This document shows positions 14,830 to 22,456 of a DNA stretch of 22,456 nucleotides, one piece after another. The stretch lies in NCBI GenBank assembly GCA_964423545.1, contig CAYRFV010000059.1:1-22456 (forward strand). Reading direction: 5' to 3'. The notes beneath the pieces are model-generated. The model was not told the origin of the DNA, made no database searches, and saw only the letters and a list, made by a program, of their open reading frames with translations. Within the stretch, counting starts at the first letter, position 1, and each line of letters begins with the position of its first letter. The stretch comes from JALOOE01 sp964423545 (GTDB taxonomy: Bacteria > Chloroflexota > Anaerolineae > CG2-30-64-16). The translations under genes and the position numbers were made by a program.

Positions 14830-15195
14830 TTACGCAGTAGTGCTCCGCACCAAGGTCTCATATTCTTCTGCCGTGAGCAGCCTTCCGCCCACAGCGTCGC
14901 TCTCAACAAGCTGCTTCTTTTGCGCATCGAAGCGGAGGGTCACTTCCACAGTCTGGAAGCAGCGATTCGCGCCCGAACCAACCAGCCCCTTGCGCACGAT
15001 CCAGCCCTCACCGTCATCCGTCTCGCTCGGCTCGTTCATCAGATTGACGCGGGCTTTCAGCGGCTCGCCGCAGCGCCGGCACTGCGCATAGATCCAATAC
15101 GTGTTGGCGTCATCACCGAAGCTGCTCTTGCCGCCGCCACTGCCTTGTCTGCTCGACCCGCCGAACGCCTTGCGCACACTGTCCAGGAAGCCCAT
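14830..15195 (-). CDS. small CxxC protein of unknown function
   Basis: A 121-residue soluble protein. The ATG at 15195 has GGAGG five bases upstream, better than an in-frame start ten codons earlier. The first residues (MGFLDSVRKAFGG) form a short amphipathic helix, followed by a glycine/serine-rich linker (14-28). A single CRRCGEPLKARVN knuckle (Cys39, Cys42) comes next, then a beta-rich tail (FQTVEVTLRFDAQKKQL) ending GRLLTAEEYETLV. With only one CxxC and a lone later cysteine (CFQ), it could be a half zinc ribbon that is completed by dimerisation. I do not recognise a named family. It precedes tpiA by 14 bp and is presumably co-expressed. Confidence 0.75.
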   Translation of the reverse strand: MGFLDSVRKAFGGSSRQGSGGGKSSFGDDANTYWIYAQCRRCGEPLKARVNLMNEPSETDDGEGWIVRKGLVGSGANRCFQTVEVTLRFDAQKKQLVESDAVGGRLLTAEEYETLVRSTTA

Positions 15196-15270
15196 CGTTC
15201 CCTCCTGAAACTTAAAGCTGGACACCGGAAGCTGTCAGACCCTTCAGCCTCAAGTATCCAGCATCGCGCA

Positions 15271-15307
15271 GCCATGCGCCATGACGCCGCGCATGTTGGC
15301 GCATGGC
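15271..15307 (-). terminator. 10-bp inverted repeat downstream of the subtilase gene
   Basis: GCCATGCGCC (15271-15280) and GGCGCATGGC (15298-15307) pair perfectly around a 17-base loop, beginning 15 bp after the protease stop codon. No T-run follows on the minus strand, so it may instead be an operator or a processing hairpin ahead of the CxxC-tpiA unit. Confidence 0.45.
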
Positions 15308-15321
15308 AGTCACCCGATGGG

Positions 15322-18300
15322 TTACGGGGTTGCGCTCCCTGGCGCCAGCTCGAAGACGAATTTGCCAATGCGATTCGAGCTGCCTGACGTGGCATGGGCG
15401 CTGTTGACGCCGAGCACGACGTAGTAGTAGCTCGCACCAGCTGTTTCCGGCTGGGTGAAGGTTTCAGCTGGCGCGGGCGCCGTCGTGTAGTTCGCTCCCG
15501 CACCGGGCGCGAAGTATGGATCGCTGCTCCACCACACCTGGTAGCCGTTGGCGTTGGCCGGAACGTGCATCCAATCTAGCCGGGTGTTCCCGGCATCGAT
15601 CGCCGCCGTGACGGGTGCCGGAGCCACAGGCGGCTGCACACTGCTGCCGACGGACCAATCCGAAAACTCGGTGATGCCCGATCGGGTGACGGTGGCGCCG
15701 GTGGAACTGCTTTGCAAACAATCCCACCATGCGCCCATGTTCCGGCAGGCGGATGGATCGGTCAGCGCGGCGTGCGGCAGTGTGAGATCCGCGACAAAGC
15801 CTGCTCCGGTAGGGCTGATCGTCCAATACTTGCCCGTCTGGACGGCAACGGGTGCACCGCCGTAACTCTGATCCCGGCGTGCGATCTCCAGGCTCGACAG
15901 ACTCCCTTGAGCGACGATATCCACGCCGACCTGCGCCAGTCCAAACGCCAACGCCCCGGTCTCACCCACCGCTCTGGTTTCGATCGTCCAGCCATTGTTG
16001 GTCAGGGTGCCACCCACCGTGACGTGGCTCGAAGTCGTGAGGGTCGTCCCACTGCTCACTGTCAGGTCGTTGAAAGCGAGATCGCCATTGATGCTCTGCA
16101 CGCCTGCACCGTTGAACGTGACGACGCCCGCACGTGGGGTAAACGTCCCCCCCGAGCGGCCGAAGCTGCCTCCGATCGCAAGCGGGTAGTTGCTCGCAGA
16201 GACATCCAGCGTGCCTCCGGCCAGCTCAACATCGCTGCTCACCGTCAGGCTGCCGCCCAACGTCACGACGCCGGTGTAGCCTGCTGCAAGCGTCAGGCTG
16301 GCTGCGACGACGTCGGCGTCGACCACGGCGTCCTTGGTCGAGACGCTGTCGAAGAGGATCGGGATGCTGGCGCCGGGCACTGCACCGTTATCCCAGTTCG
16401 CCGCTTCGCTCCAGTTGCCGGTGACGCCGCCACCGTCCCACAGCCCGGCGATTGGCAGGGAACCGAGGGCGATCCGTCCGTACCCGTAGCGGTTGTTTTG
16501 TCCGCCGAAAACGCCTCCACAGCTGTCGCCGTCCCCCTTGATAACCGCTTTCGACTGGATCCTGCCGCGAAGCTGCGCCAGCGTCAGATCCGGACGGCCC
16601 GACCATGCGGACGCCGCCATCCCCGCCACGTGGGGTGCAGCTGCTGAAGTGCCCCAGAAGCCGGCGCCATTGTTGGCGAAGCTGACGCCGTTGCTGGCAC
16701 CGTATGTGACCGTGCTCACGCCGTCCGGCGCGACGACATCCGGTTTATTGATCGCGCCCACCGGCTGGCCGCCGCCCGGGGCGTTACGCGGGCCGCAACC
16801 GGAAAAACTCTCCAGGCCATAGAGCGGCGCCGCGCCATCCTCGTTCCAAAAAATCGCGCCGGCTGCCACGGCGCTATCGCCATCGGAGGGGATCACCACG
16901 CTGTTGCACTCGCTAGTATACCAGAACAGGTTCTGAGGATCAGCGCTGTTGAAGCTGTGGAGTTGCAGCCAGTGGCCGAAGTTGTTGGGACAACTCGCCG
17001 TCGCATAGCGCTGGATCAAGATGCCGTAGTTATACGGACCTCCATTGGGCACCGTATATGCAATGCCTTCGATCGGCGCAACGGCCGTGGCACACTGGTT
17101 GTCAATGGATGAGGCGACCAGGGTCCACCCTGCGCCTGTCCAACGCAGCAGATAGATGTCGTAGTCAATGTGGCTCTGATTGCCAGTCCGGCCGGCATTC
17201 CAATCATTCCATTCCAGGAAAAAGCGCAGCTCCGTCCCGCTAGCGATGTTCCATAGACTGCCCGACGCCGGGCCGACACCCTGGACGTTGCCCGCCCCGA
17301 AGGCAACAGAATGGCCCGTCCCATACTGGGCTGCCGTGCCCGACCAGTGCGCCTTTCGATTGTTGCCGACCGAGTTCACCCACAGAATGCCATCCGCCTG
17401 TGCATTGTTCACGACCGCATTGATGCTGCCTGTGCCATCGTACGGGCCGGCGTTCACCCACCCGACGGACATCGTGGCCACTTTCTTGCCGGTGATTGCG
17501 ACATTCGTGCGGTAGTCGTTCACGGCGTTGGCAAACTCGACATCCGTGTTGAAGGCATAGAGGTAGATCGTGCTGCCCGGCGCCATATCGTAGGCAACCT
17601 CGGCGCAGGCAGTGCCATGCTCGTAGCCGGCAGTATCTGGGCTGAAGTCATAGTCGGCGCTGAAATCTTTCTGCACGAGCCGGCTGCCGGGCGGCAAGTC
17701 ACCCGCCGTTTCGCGCGCCGCCCAGCCTGTGAACCCGAAATCGAACACGGCGACGTTCACCCCGGCGCCGTCGAAGCCGGCTGAATGCCAGAGGCCTGCG
17801 CCCGCCACAACAACGCCCTCGGTGGCCAGTGCGCCGGCCTGCGGCGCACTGGGGGTGTGGCTGCTGCGAGCCGGCAGAATGGCTGGCTGGGCCGAGTAGG
17901 GCAGACGCACGTGGGAGACGCCCGGCAGATCGCTCAAGGAGGTCAGACTGCTGAACGGGGCCCACACCTGCACGAGGTTCTGAGAGGCCGTCTCGTAATG
18001 AGCACCGGCGCCCTGGATCATGGCCCCCATGATCGGGTTGATCGTGACGTTGGGCGCATGTTCGATCGTCACGCGCTCGCCGCCCGGCAGCGTCACGACC
18101 TCTGTCGCCCCCTCCGTCACCTGGGCTTCGATCGGGATAGCCATTTCCATGACGATGCGCACATGCTCATCGGCGAGGCTCACATGCGGGTGGGCGGCGA
18201 AGGCGCTGAGCGCCGCCGAATCGCCGGCAGCATAGGCAGTGGCGATATGCATGAGTGTGCTCTCGAGCCTGCCCGGCGCCGATTTCGCCGGCAGCGCCAC

Positions 18301-18465
18301 GAGATCCGCTGGCACGATCTCAGCGCCTGAGCCGAGAGGCAGGACGGTGATCGTCAGCGCCTCCGGTGCGCCTCTTGCAGCCCAGGCGACGCCGGTCACC
18401 TGCGTCAGCCAGAGGACAATCAGTAAGCCGATCGAGAGCAGCCGGCGGGAATCACGTGCGCACAT
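15322..18465 (-). CDS. large secreted subtilisin-like serine protease (S8) with C-terminal beta and Fn3-like domains
   Basis: A 1047-residue exported protein. The ATG at 18463-18465 has GGGAGG eight bases upstream and starts a signal peptide (basic CARDSRR, then LLSIGLLIVLWLTQVTGVAWA). A propeptide-like region precedes the peptidase domain. The triad is visible: Asp242 (VAVFDFGFTGW), His283 (EHGTACAEVAYDMAPG) and Ser607 (GTSAAAPHVAGMAASAW), with an oxyanion Asn in NSVGNN near 368. Between that Asn and the Ser lies an enlarged insert of about 240 residues that includes a beta-sandwich-like part (LRFFLEWNDW ... DIYLLRWTGAGW). After about 680, Gly/Val/Thr-rich beta repeats resemble autotransporter-type repeats, and a fibronectin-III-like domain closes the protein (about 930-1040). 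No sortase signal or C-terminal membrane helix is seen. Confidence 0.92.
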   Translation of the reverse strand: MCARDSRRLLSIGLLIVLWLTQVTGVAWAARGAPEALTITVLPLGSGAEIVPADLVALPAKSAPGRLESTLMHIATAYAAGDSAALSAFAAHPHVSLADEHVRIVMEMAIPIEAQVTEGATEVVTLPGGERVTIEHAPNVTINPIMGAMIQGAGAHYETASQNLVQVWAPFSSLTSLSDLPGVSHVRLPYSAQPAILPARSSHTPSAPQAGALATEGVVVAGAGLWHSAGFDGAGVNVAVFDFGFTGWAARETAGDLPPGSRLVQKDFSADYDFSPDTAGYEHGTACAEVAYDMAPGSTIYLYAFNTDVEFANAVNDYRTNVAITGKKVATMSVGWVNAGPYDGTGSINAVVNNAQADGILWVNSVGNNRKAHWSGTAAQYGTGHSVAFGAGNVQGVGPASGSLWNIASGTELRFFLEWNDWNAGRTGNQSHIDYDIYLLRWTGAGWTLVASSIDNQCATAVAPIEGIAYTVPNGGPYNYGILIQRYATASCPNNFGHWLQLHSFNSADPQNLFWYTSECNSVVIPSDGDSAVAAGAIFWNEDGAAPLYGLESFSGCGPRNAPGGGQPVGAINKPDVVAPDGVSTVTYGASNGVSFANNGAGFWGTSAAAPHVAGMAASAWSGRPDLTLAQLRGRIQSKAVIKGDGDSCGGVFGGQNNRYGYGRIALGSLPIAGLWDGGGVTGNWSEAANWDNGAVPGASIPILFDSVSTKDAVVDADVVAASLTLAAGYTGVVTLGGSLTVSSDVELAGGTLDVSASNYPLAIGGSFGRSGGTFTPRAGVVTFNGAGVQSINGDLAFNDLTVSSGTTLTTSSHVTVGGTLTNNGWTIETRAVGETGALAFGLAQVGVDIVAQGSLSSLEIARRDQSYGGAPVAVQTGKYWTISPTGAGFVADLTLPHAALTDPSACRNMGAWWDCLQSSSTGATVTRSGITEFSDWSVGSSVQPPVAPAPVTAAIDAGNTRLDWMHVPANANGYQVWWSSDPYFAPGAGANYTTAPAPAETFTQPETAGASYYYVVLGVNSAHATSGSSNRIGKFVFELAPGSATP

Positions 18466-18596
18466 GGCGGCGGCCTCCCAAGCGATGATGGACGCGTACA
18501 GCAACAGGCTGCAGCCCGCACTCACGCATCGAAAGCGGTGTGCGCGCGCAAAGCAACAGGCAACGGGACTAACGCATCCTGGGAATGGGTGTCCCC

Positions 18597-18625
18597 ATTA
18601 TACCCTGAGAGGCGACCTATGTAAA
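18597..18625 (-). promoter_or_regulatory. near-consensus sigma-70 promoter of the subtilase gene
   Basis: On the minus strand TTTACA (18625-18620) and a perfect TATAAT (18602-18597) are 17 bases apart. The predicted leader before the ATG at 18465 is about 125 bases, long enough for regulation, though I see no clear fold. Confidence 0.75.
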
Positions 18626-18691
18626 ATTCGACGAGATGCGTGTAACGCAAAACGTAATGGAGATGTGTGGAACAGCATCCGAAGAGAGGTG

Positions 18692-19282
18692 CTAGAGACG
18701 CCGGGCGAGTGCAATGCCCAACACGACCAGGCAGCCGGCCGCGAGCAGATTCACGCCGAGCCGCTGCACGCGTAGCTCTCGCTGCGGGGAAAGCTGGATG
18801 CCCAGGCGCGCCAGGCCCAGCAGCAGCAGATGACCACCATCCAGTCCTGGCAGAGGGATGAGGTTTGCAACCGCCAATGCGACAGATAGGAGAGCACTGG
18901 CGGTCAGCCAGTATTGAAACCCCAACGGAAGGAAGACGATCTGAGCCGCCGCCAGGAGCACGCCTGCAAAGACGAAGCTTGCCACCGGACCGCCCACGGC
19001 CAAGAGCACGTCCTGGCTCAGCGGACGGCGCATCGTGCCATCCGGATCACGCCGCCCCGGCACCCCGATGGCCATGCCGGTCGGAACTGCGCGCAGCACG
19101 AACTCAGAATCGCGCCCCAGGGAGCGACGCCACAAAATCGGTCCGTGGCCGAACGTGACCCGGCGCACAGGAATGCGCAGCCAGCGCGCAGCCAGAAAGT
19201 GGCCGCTCTCGTGAGCGACGCCGATCACCAGGAGCGCGGCGATCATGGCGATGACAGAAAACACAATGCTGTGAAGCGGCAT
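18692..19282 (-). CDS. site-2-type M50 zinc metalloprotease, short form
   Basis: A 196-residue intramembrane protease. His24-Glu25-x-x-His28 (GVAHESGHFLAARW) and NLIPLPGLDGGHLL with Asn140 and Asp148 are the two zinc-site motifs of the RseP/SpoIVFB group, and FGHGPILWRR is the usual cytosolic beta segment. About four membrane segments are predicted. No PDZ domain is present, and the protein is much shorter than RseP (about 450 residues), nearer to minimal forms. Such enzymes cut membrane-bound anti-sigma factors or signal peptide remnants; no such substrate is encoded nearby. The start has only a weak GAAGAG upstream. It lies 238 bp after pgk, beyond the pgk hairpin, so it probably has its own promoter. 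Confidence 0.88.
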   Translation of the reverse strand: MPLHSIVFSVIAMIAALLVIGVAHESGHFLAARWLRIPVRRVTFGHGPILWRRSLGRDSEFVLRAVPTGMAIGVPGRRDPDGTMRRPLSQDVLLAVGGPVASFVFAGVLLAAAQIVFLPLGFQYWLTASALLSVALAVANLIPLPGLDGGHLLLLGLARLGIQLSPQRELRVQRLGVNLLAAGCLVVLGIALARRL

Positions 19283-19453
19283 GATCTCTTCTCAGTCTGC
19301 GTACGTCGTTGGTAGAAGCACGATCGCGATGATGCTCCGCTGCGCAGACATCAGTCAGCGGATTCTCCTGCGCGGACGCACACCCACGCGCCCGCCCTCC
19401 TACTTTACCAGCAACACATTACGAGTCAAATTGCAGCTCCATAAGATACGATG

Positions 19454-19479
19454 ACCGGGCCTCACGGTGGAGGCCCGGT
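19454..19479 (-). terminator. terminator-like hairpin after pgk
   Basis: ACCGGGCCTC (19454-19463) pairs perfectly with GAGGCCCGGT (19470-19479) around six bases, about 40 bp after the pgk stop codon. The following minus-strand bases (CATCGTATCTTATG) are only mildly T-rich. Confidence 0.65.
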
Positions 19480-19520
19480 CGCTCAGGGTTGCGCAATGGC
19501 TTGACCCGATAGCCGGCGGC

Positions 19521-20696
19521 TCACTTGTCGTTCAGTGCGGCAACTCCCGGCAGCACCTTGCCTTCAAGGAACTCCAGGCTCGCGCCGCCACCGGTGGAGA
19601 CATGGGTCATCTTCTTGGCGACGCCAGCCTTCTTCACCGCACTGGCGCTGTCGCCGCCGCCGATGACAGTCGTTGCACCGCTGTCGGCCAGCAGTCTGGC
19701 GACGGCAAAGGTGCCTTCAGCGAACTTCGGCATCTCGAACACGCCCATCGGGCCGTTCCAGACCACCAGCTTCGCGGCCTTGAGCACAACGCCGAACTTC
19801 TCGATGCTCTTCGGGCCGACATCCATGATGCGCCACCCTGCGGGCACCTTGTCGACGTCCACGACCTGACTGTTCGCCTCGGCATCGAACTTATCGGCTA
19901 CGACGGCATCGACCGGCAACAGCAGCTTGTTTCCGGCCTTCGCCATGATCGCTTTGGCAGTGTCGACCGAACCGGCCTCCACCAGGCTATCCTGCATCGC
20001 GTAGCCCTTGGCGGCCAGAAACGTATTCGCCATGCCGCCGCCGATGATCAGCGTATCGCACTTGGTAAGCAGATTCTCGACGACCAGGATCTTGTCGCTG
20101 ATCTTGGCGCCGCCCAGGACAGCGACGTAGGGCCGGGCGGGGTTGTCCGTGGCCCGGCCCAGATACTCCAACTCCTGCTCCATGAGGAAACCGGAGACGG
20201 CGGGCAGATAGCGGGCGACTCCCTCGGTAGATGCGTGCGCGCGATGCGCCGATCCGAACGCGTCATTCACGTATACCTCGCCCAAGGCCGCCATCTGTCT
20301 CGCCAATTCGAGATCGTTCTTCTCCTCGCCCTTGTGAAAGCGGGTATTCTCGAGCATCAGCACGTCGCCGGGCTTGAGAGCTTTGGCCAGCGCCTCGACT
20401 TCCGGGCCAACGCAGTCGGGCGCCATCTGCACAGGCTTGCCCAACAGCTTGCTCAGCGCCTCGGCTGCCGCCTTCAGGCTGAACTCCGGGTCGAATCCGA
20501 CGCCTTTGGGGCGGCCCAGGTGGCTCATCAGGATCAACGACGCGGCCTGGTCAAGCACGTACTGGATGGTGGGCAAGGCCGCGCGGATGCGCTTGTCGTC
20601 AGTGACGGCGCCGTCGGCCATCGGCACATTGAAGTCGACGCGCATCAGGACGCGCTTGCCCTTCAGATCGATGTCGCGGACAGTCTTCTTGTTCAT
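19521..20696 (-). CDS. pgk: phosphoglycerate kinase
   Basis: Transfers phosphate between 1,3-bisphosphoglycerate and ADP, the first ATP-yielding glycolytic step. The 391-residue protein has the N-terminal substrate-binding motifs VDFNVP (20-25), MSHLGRPKG and ENTRFHKGEEKN, the central DAFGSAHRAHAS, and the C-terminal nucleotide-binding GGGDSASAVKKAG and STGGGASLEFLEGK. The ATG at 20694-20696 follows AGAGGTG four bases upstream; a frame extension six codons earlier is less likely. It is the gene after gap on the same strand, separated by 78 bp that contain a hairpin, in the gap-pgk order common in Gram-positive and related phyla. Confidence 0.97.
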   Translation of the reverse strand: MNKKTVRDIDLKGKRVLMRVDFNVPMADGAVTDDKRIRAALPTIQYVLDQAASLILMSHLGRPKGVGFDPEFSLKAAAEALSKLLGKPVQMAPDCVGPEVEALAKALKPGDVLMLENTRFHKGEEKNDLELARQMAALGEVYVNDAFGSAHRAHASTEGVARYLPAVSGFLMEQELEYLGRATDNPARPYVAVLGGAKISDKILVVENLLTKCDTLIIGGGMANTFLAAKGYAMQDSLVEAGSVDTAKAIMAKAGNKLLLPVDAVVADKFDAEANSQVVDVDKVPAGWRIMDVGPKSIEKFGVVLKAAKLVVWNGPMGVFEMPKFAEGTFAVARLLADSGATTVIGGGDSASAVKKAGVAKKMTHVSTGGGASLEFLEGKVLPGVAALNDK

Positions 20697-20721
20697 GGAA
20701 CACCTCTGACCCATGACGAAA

Positions 20722-20763
20722 GACCGGGAACGCAGCGCTGCTTCTCGTCGCTCGTCCCCGGTC
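20722..20763 (-). promoter_or_regulatory. hairpin between gap and pgk
   Basis: GACCGGGAACG (20722-20732) pairs with CGTCCCCGGTC (20753-20763) with one mismatch. It fills much of the 78-bp gap-pgk space. It could be an attenuator or an mRNA-processing/stability element that lets gap and pgk levels differ. Confidence 0.4.
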
Positions 20764-20774
20764 GTCGATCGGCT

Positions 20775-21833
20775 CTACAGCTTCCGGGCGATCATCGCAG
20801 CGAGGTCGGCGGTGCGAACGCTGTAACCCCACTCGTTGTCGTACCAGGTCACGACCTTGATGAAGTCGCTCTTGTCCTTGCCGAGCACCGAGGTAAAGGG
20901 GAGATCCACCGACGAGCTGTGCGGATCACCCTTGAAATCAATGGAGACCAGCGGCTCATCGACTGCGGCGAGGATGCCCTTCATGGGACCGGCGGCCGCA
21001 TCGCGGAACGCCTGGCGAAGCTCCTCGGTGGTGGTCGGCGTCTCGATCTGCGCCGTGAAGTCCACCACGGAGACGGTGCTGGTGGGAACGCGCAGCGCGT
21101 AGCCGTCGAACTTGCCTTTGAGGTCGGGGATGACCAGCGCGACGGCTTTGGCGGCCCCAGTCGTGGTCGGAATAATACTCATGGCCGCAGCACGCGCCCG
21201 GCGCAGGTCACTGTGCGGCATATCGAGGATACGCTGATCGTTGGTGTACGCATGGATGGTGGTCATCAGGCCGCGCATGATCTTGAACTTGTCGTTGACG
21301 ACCTTGGCCGCCGGCGCCAGGCAGTTCGTGGTGCACGACGCGTTGGAGATCACGTGGTGCGTCGCGGGGTCGTACTTGTCATCATTGACGCCCATAACGA
21401 TGGTGAGATCTTCCCCTTCGGCTGGCGCCGAGATGATGACCTTCTTCGCGCCACCCTTGGTGATGTGGTTTTCGGCGCCCTGAACCACCTTGCCCTTCTT
21501 GTTCACCCCGTCCTTCTTGATGGTGAAAAGGCCGGTGGACTCCACGACGATGTCGACGCCAAGCGCGCCCCATGGCAACTTGCCGGGATCGGTCTCCTTG
21601 AAGACCTTGACCGGGGAGCCATCGATGACCAGGGTATCCTCACCGCTCACTTCGACCGTTCCATCGAAGCGCCCATAGTTGGTGTCGTACTTCAACAGGT
21701 GCGCCATCGTCTTCAGATCGCCGATGTCGTTGAATGCCACCACTTCGAGGACGCCCGCGTACTCGTCGCGGATCGCCTTGAACACCTGCCGCCCGATGCG
21801 GCCAAACCCGTTGATGCCTACCTTGACTGCCAT
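20775..21833 (-). CDS. gap: glyceraldehyde-3-phosphate dehydrogenase, NAD-type
   Basis: Oxidises and phosphorylates glyceraldehyde 3-phosphate to 1,3-bisphosphoglycerate. This 352-residue class I enzyme starts at the ATG at 21831-21833, with GGAGG seven bases upstream. VGINGFGRIGRQVFKA is the NAD-binding loop and Asp36 (FNDIGD) fits NAD rather than NADP preference. Cys167 (NASCTTNCLAP) and His194 (TTIHAYTNDQ) form the catalytic pair. The usual C-terminal WYDNEWGYS is present. It lies between yvcK and pgk on one strand. A stable hairpin sits in its presumed leader. Confidence 0.97.
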   Translation of the reverse strand: MAVKVGINGFGRIGRQVFKAIRDEYAGVLEVVAFNDIGDLKTMAHLLKYDTNYGRFDGTVEVSGEDTLVIDGSPVKVFKETDPGKLPWGALGVDIVVESTGLFTIKKDGVNKKGKVVQGAENHITKGGAKKVIISAPAEGEDLTIVMGVNDDKYDPATHHVISNASCTTNCLAPAAKVVNDKFKIMRGLMTTIHAYTNDQRILDMPHSDLRRARAAAMSIIPTTTGAAKAVALVIPDLKGKFDGYALRVPTSTVSVVDFTAQIETPTTTEELRQAFRDAAAGPMKGILAAVDEPLVSIDFKGDPHSSSVDLPFTSVLGKDKSDFIKVVTWYDNEWGYSVRTADLAAMIARKL

Positions 21834-21874
21834 TGCAGTGCCTCCTCTGGAGTTAGCTGGCTCAGCCATGATAA

Positions 21875-21899
21875 GGCGCCGGAGACAGATGCCGGCGCC
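21875..21899 (-). promoter_or_regulatory. GC-rich hairpin in the gap leader
   Basis: GGCGCCGG (21875-21882) and CCGGCGCC (21892-21899) pair perfectly around nine bases, and two further flanking pairs form if one G is bulged. It lies 41 bp before the gap start codon. It could stabilise the message, attenuate it, or bind a regulator. Confidence 0.4.
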
Positions 21900-21948
21900 C
21901 TTGTACGACGACTGTGGCACAAATCGCTAGAATTCTACAATCACCCGT

Positions 21949-21957
21949 AGTGTAGCA
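21949..21957 (-). promoter_or_regulatory. possible extended -10 element for gap
   Basis: On the minus strand TGC-TACACT forms an extended -10 (TGn plus a 4/6 hexamer); no good -35 is seen. The surrounding bases contain a palindrome TAGAATTCTA (21928-21937) and an imperfect inverted pair CTGTGGCAC/GTAGCACAG (21912-21920 and 21952-21960), which could be regulator sites. Weak evidence. Confidence 0.25.
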
Positions 21958-22084
21958 CAGTTCCCGCGCAACGTGTATGAGCTAAGTCACATCGGAGGGT
22001 GCGCGCGAGGGTTTCGGAACCGGCCGACCCGTCACGAGAAGACCTGGAGGGCCGTCTTCACCTCGATCGCTGAGACTCCGCCGT

Positions 22085-22456
22085 TCATCCGTTCACCAGC
22101 TCCATCAGGGCCTGCGCTAGTTTGTTCGAATCGTGACGCCACGGATACTCGCGATCGGCCAGATCCCGTGACATGAGATAGTAACCACGCGGCTCGCTTG
22201 CGGGCAGGCGCACCCAGTCAACCCCTTCGCCCGGGGGCTTCGGCCCGCTGAAGATATTGTTCGCGAGCACGACGGGAAACAGATCCGGGCCGACGTGCCG
22301 GCGCAATGCTTCCACGTGGCCCTCTACATCATAACCCTCGGTTTCGCCGGCTTGCGTCGCCACGTTGCAGACGTACACCTTAGCCGCCCGTGCCGATGCG
22401 ATCGCCTGGGTCAGGTCGTCCACCAGCAGGTTAGGCAGCACACTCGTATAGAGGCT
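22085..22456 (-). CDS. yvcK: YvcK/CofD-like gluconeogenesis factor, C-terminal part (5' end off right edge)
   Basis: The minus-strand frame is open to the right edge, leaving the last 123 residues. It begins SLYTSVLPNLLV, matching the GSLYTS(V/I)LPNLLV motif of YvcK, then VYVCNVATQAGETEGYDVEGHVEAL, the well-conserved N(L)MTQ-GET-GY-HV block (here NVATQ), and continues to a variable tail. YvcK proteins bind UDP-sugars and are needed for growth on gluconeogenic carbon sources and for normal cell wall synthesis in Gram-positive bacteria. Its place upstream of gap and pgk fits the conserved link between yvcK and glycolytic genes. The 250 bp between it and gap suggests gap has its own promoter. 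Confidence 0.9.
   Translation of the reverse strand, partial: SLYTSVLPNLLVDDLTQAIASARAAKVYVCNVATQAGETEGYDVEGHVEALRRHVGPDLFPVVLANNIFSGPKPPGEGVDWVRLPASEPRGYYLMSRDLADREYPWRHDSNKLAQALMELVNG

Noticed and set aside
19467..21950. 827-codon plus-strand frame opposite gap and pgk
   Set aside because: It is the antisense shadow of two clearly identified glycolytic genes; its composition (many His, Asp, Gly, Arg) is typical of GC-rich antisense frames.
22038..22059. GAAGAC/GTCTTC hairpin after yvcK as a terminator
   Set aside because: Only six base pairs around a ten-base loop and no T-run follows on the minus strand.

Overview
The window is a GC-rich bacterial chromosome segment with short intergenic gaps, and at least 19 of its 21 genes are housekeeping or general physiology genes. 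The mix suggests a Chloroflexota bacterium, perhaps from the Anaerolineae/Caldilineae side: a yvcK-gap-pgk cluster with tpiA close by, a KimA-type permease beside two RCK proteins, tandem Hsp20 genes, and a large secreted subtilase ending in a fibronectin-like domain. This assignment is an inference from gene content, not a search result. A manganese-type superoxide dismutase points to life with oxygen. A run of exactly 100 N marks an assembly gap inside a repeat array.

Layout, left to right. (1) 1-1497, minus strand: a TetR regulator followed by a PEP-utilising/RIF-binding-like protein that runs off the left edge; its start codon sits between two hairpins. (2) 1831-2442: superoxide dismutase with its own terminator. 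(3) 2542-6330, potassium: two consecutive RCK (TrkA-like) genes on the minus strand and, divergently, an intact KimA-type potassium importer. Directly upstream of the RCK genes lies the deleted remnant of a second KimA-like gene. (4) 6381-8419: nadD and obg overlap, with a good sigma-70 promoter upstream of obg. (5) 8729-9723: two Hsp20 chaperones with a strong terminator. (6) 10235-13199, plus strand: a Wzz-type polysaccharide co-polymerase, a BY-kinase-like ATPase with a spoiled Walker A loop, a palindromic repeat array containing the assembly gap, and rfbB (dTDP-glucose 4,6-dehydratase). (7) 13200-15195, minus strand: a small CxxC protein, tpiA and an M50B-type membrane metallopeptidase. 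(8) 15322-18465: a large secreted subtilisin-like protease with a near-consensus promoter. (9) 18692-22456, minus strand: the 3' end of yvcK, gap, pgk and a short site-2-type M50 protease.

How the parts relate. YvcK, Gap, Pgk and TpiA form central glycolysis/gluconeogenesis and its regulation; three protease genes are interspersed among them. The KimA/RCK locus handles potassium entry. The co-polymerase, BY-kinase and RfbB form a surface-polysaccharide fragment without glycosyltransferases or flippase in view. I see no CRISPR array, rRNA, tRNA, phage or intact insertion sequence.

Most worth following up are the KimA/RCK pairing with its fossil paralogue, the BY-kinase with a degenerate P-loop, the repeat array broken by the gap, and the 14-bp perfect inverted repeat just inside the first gene.
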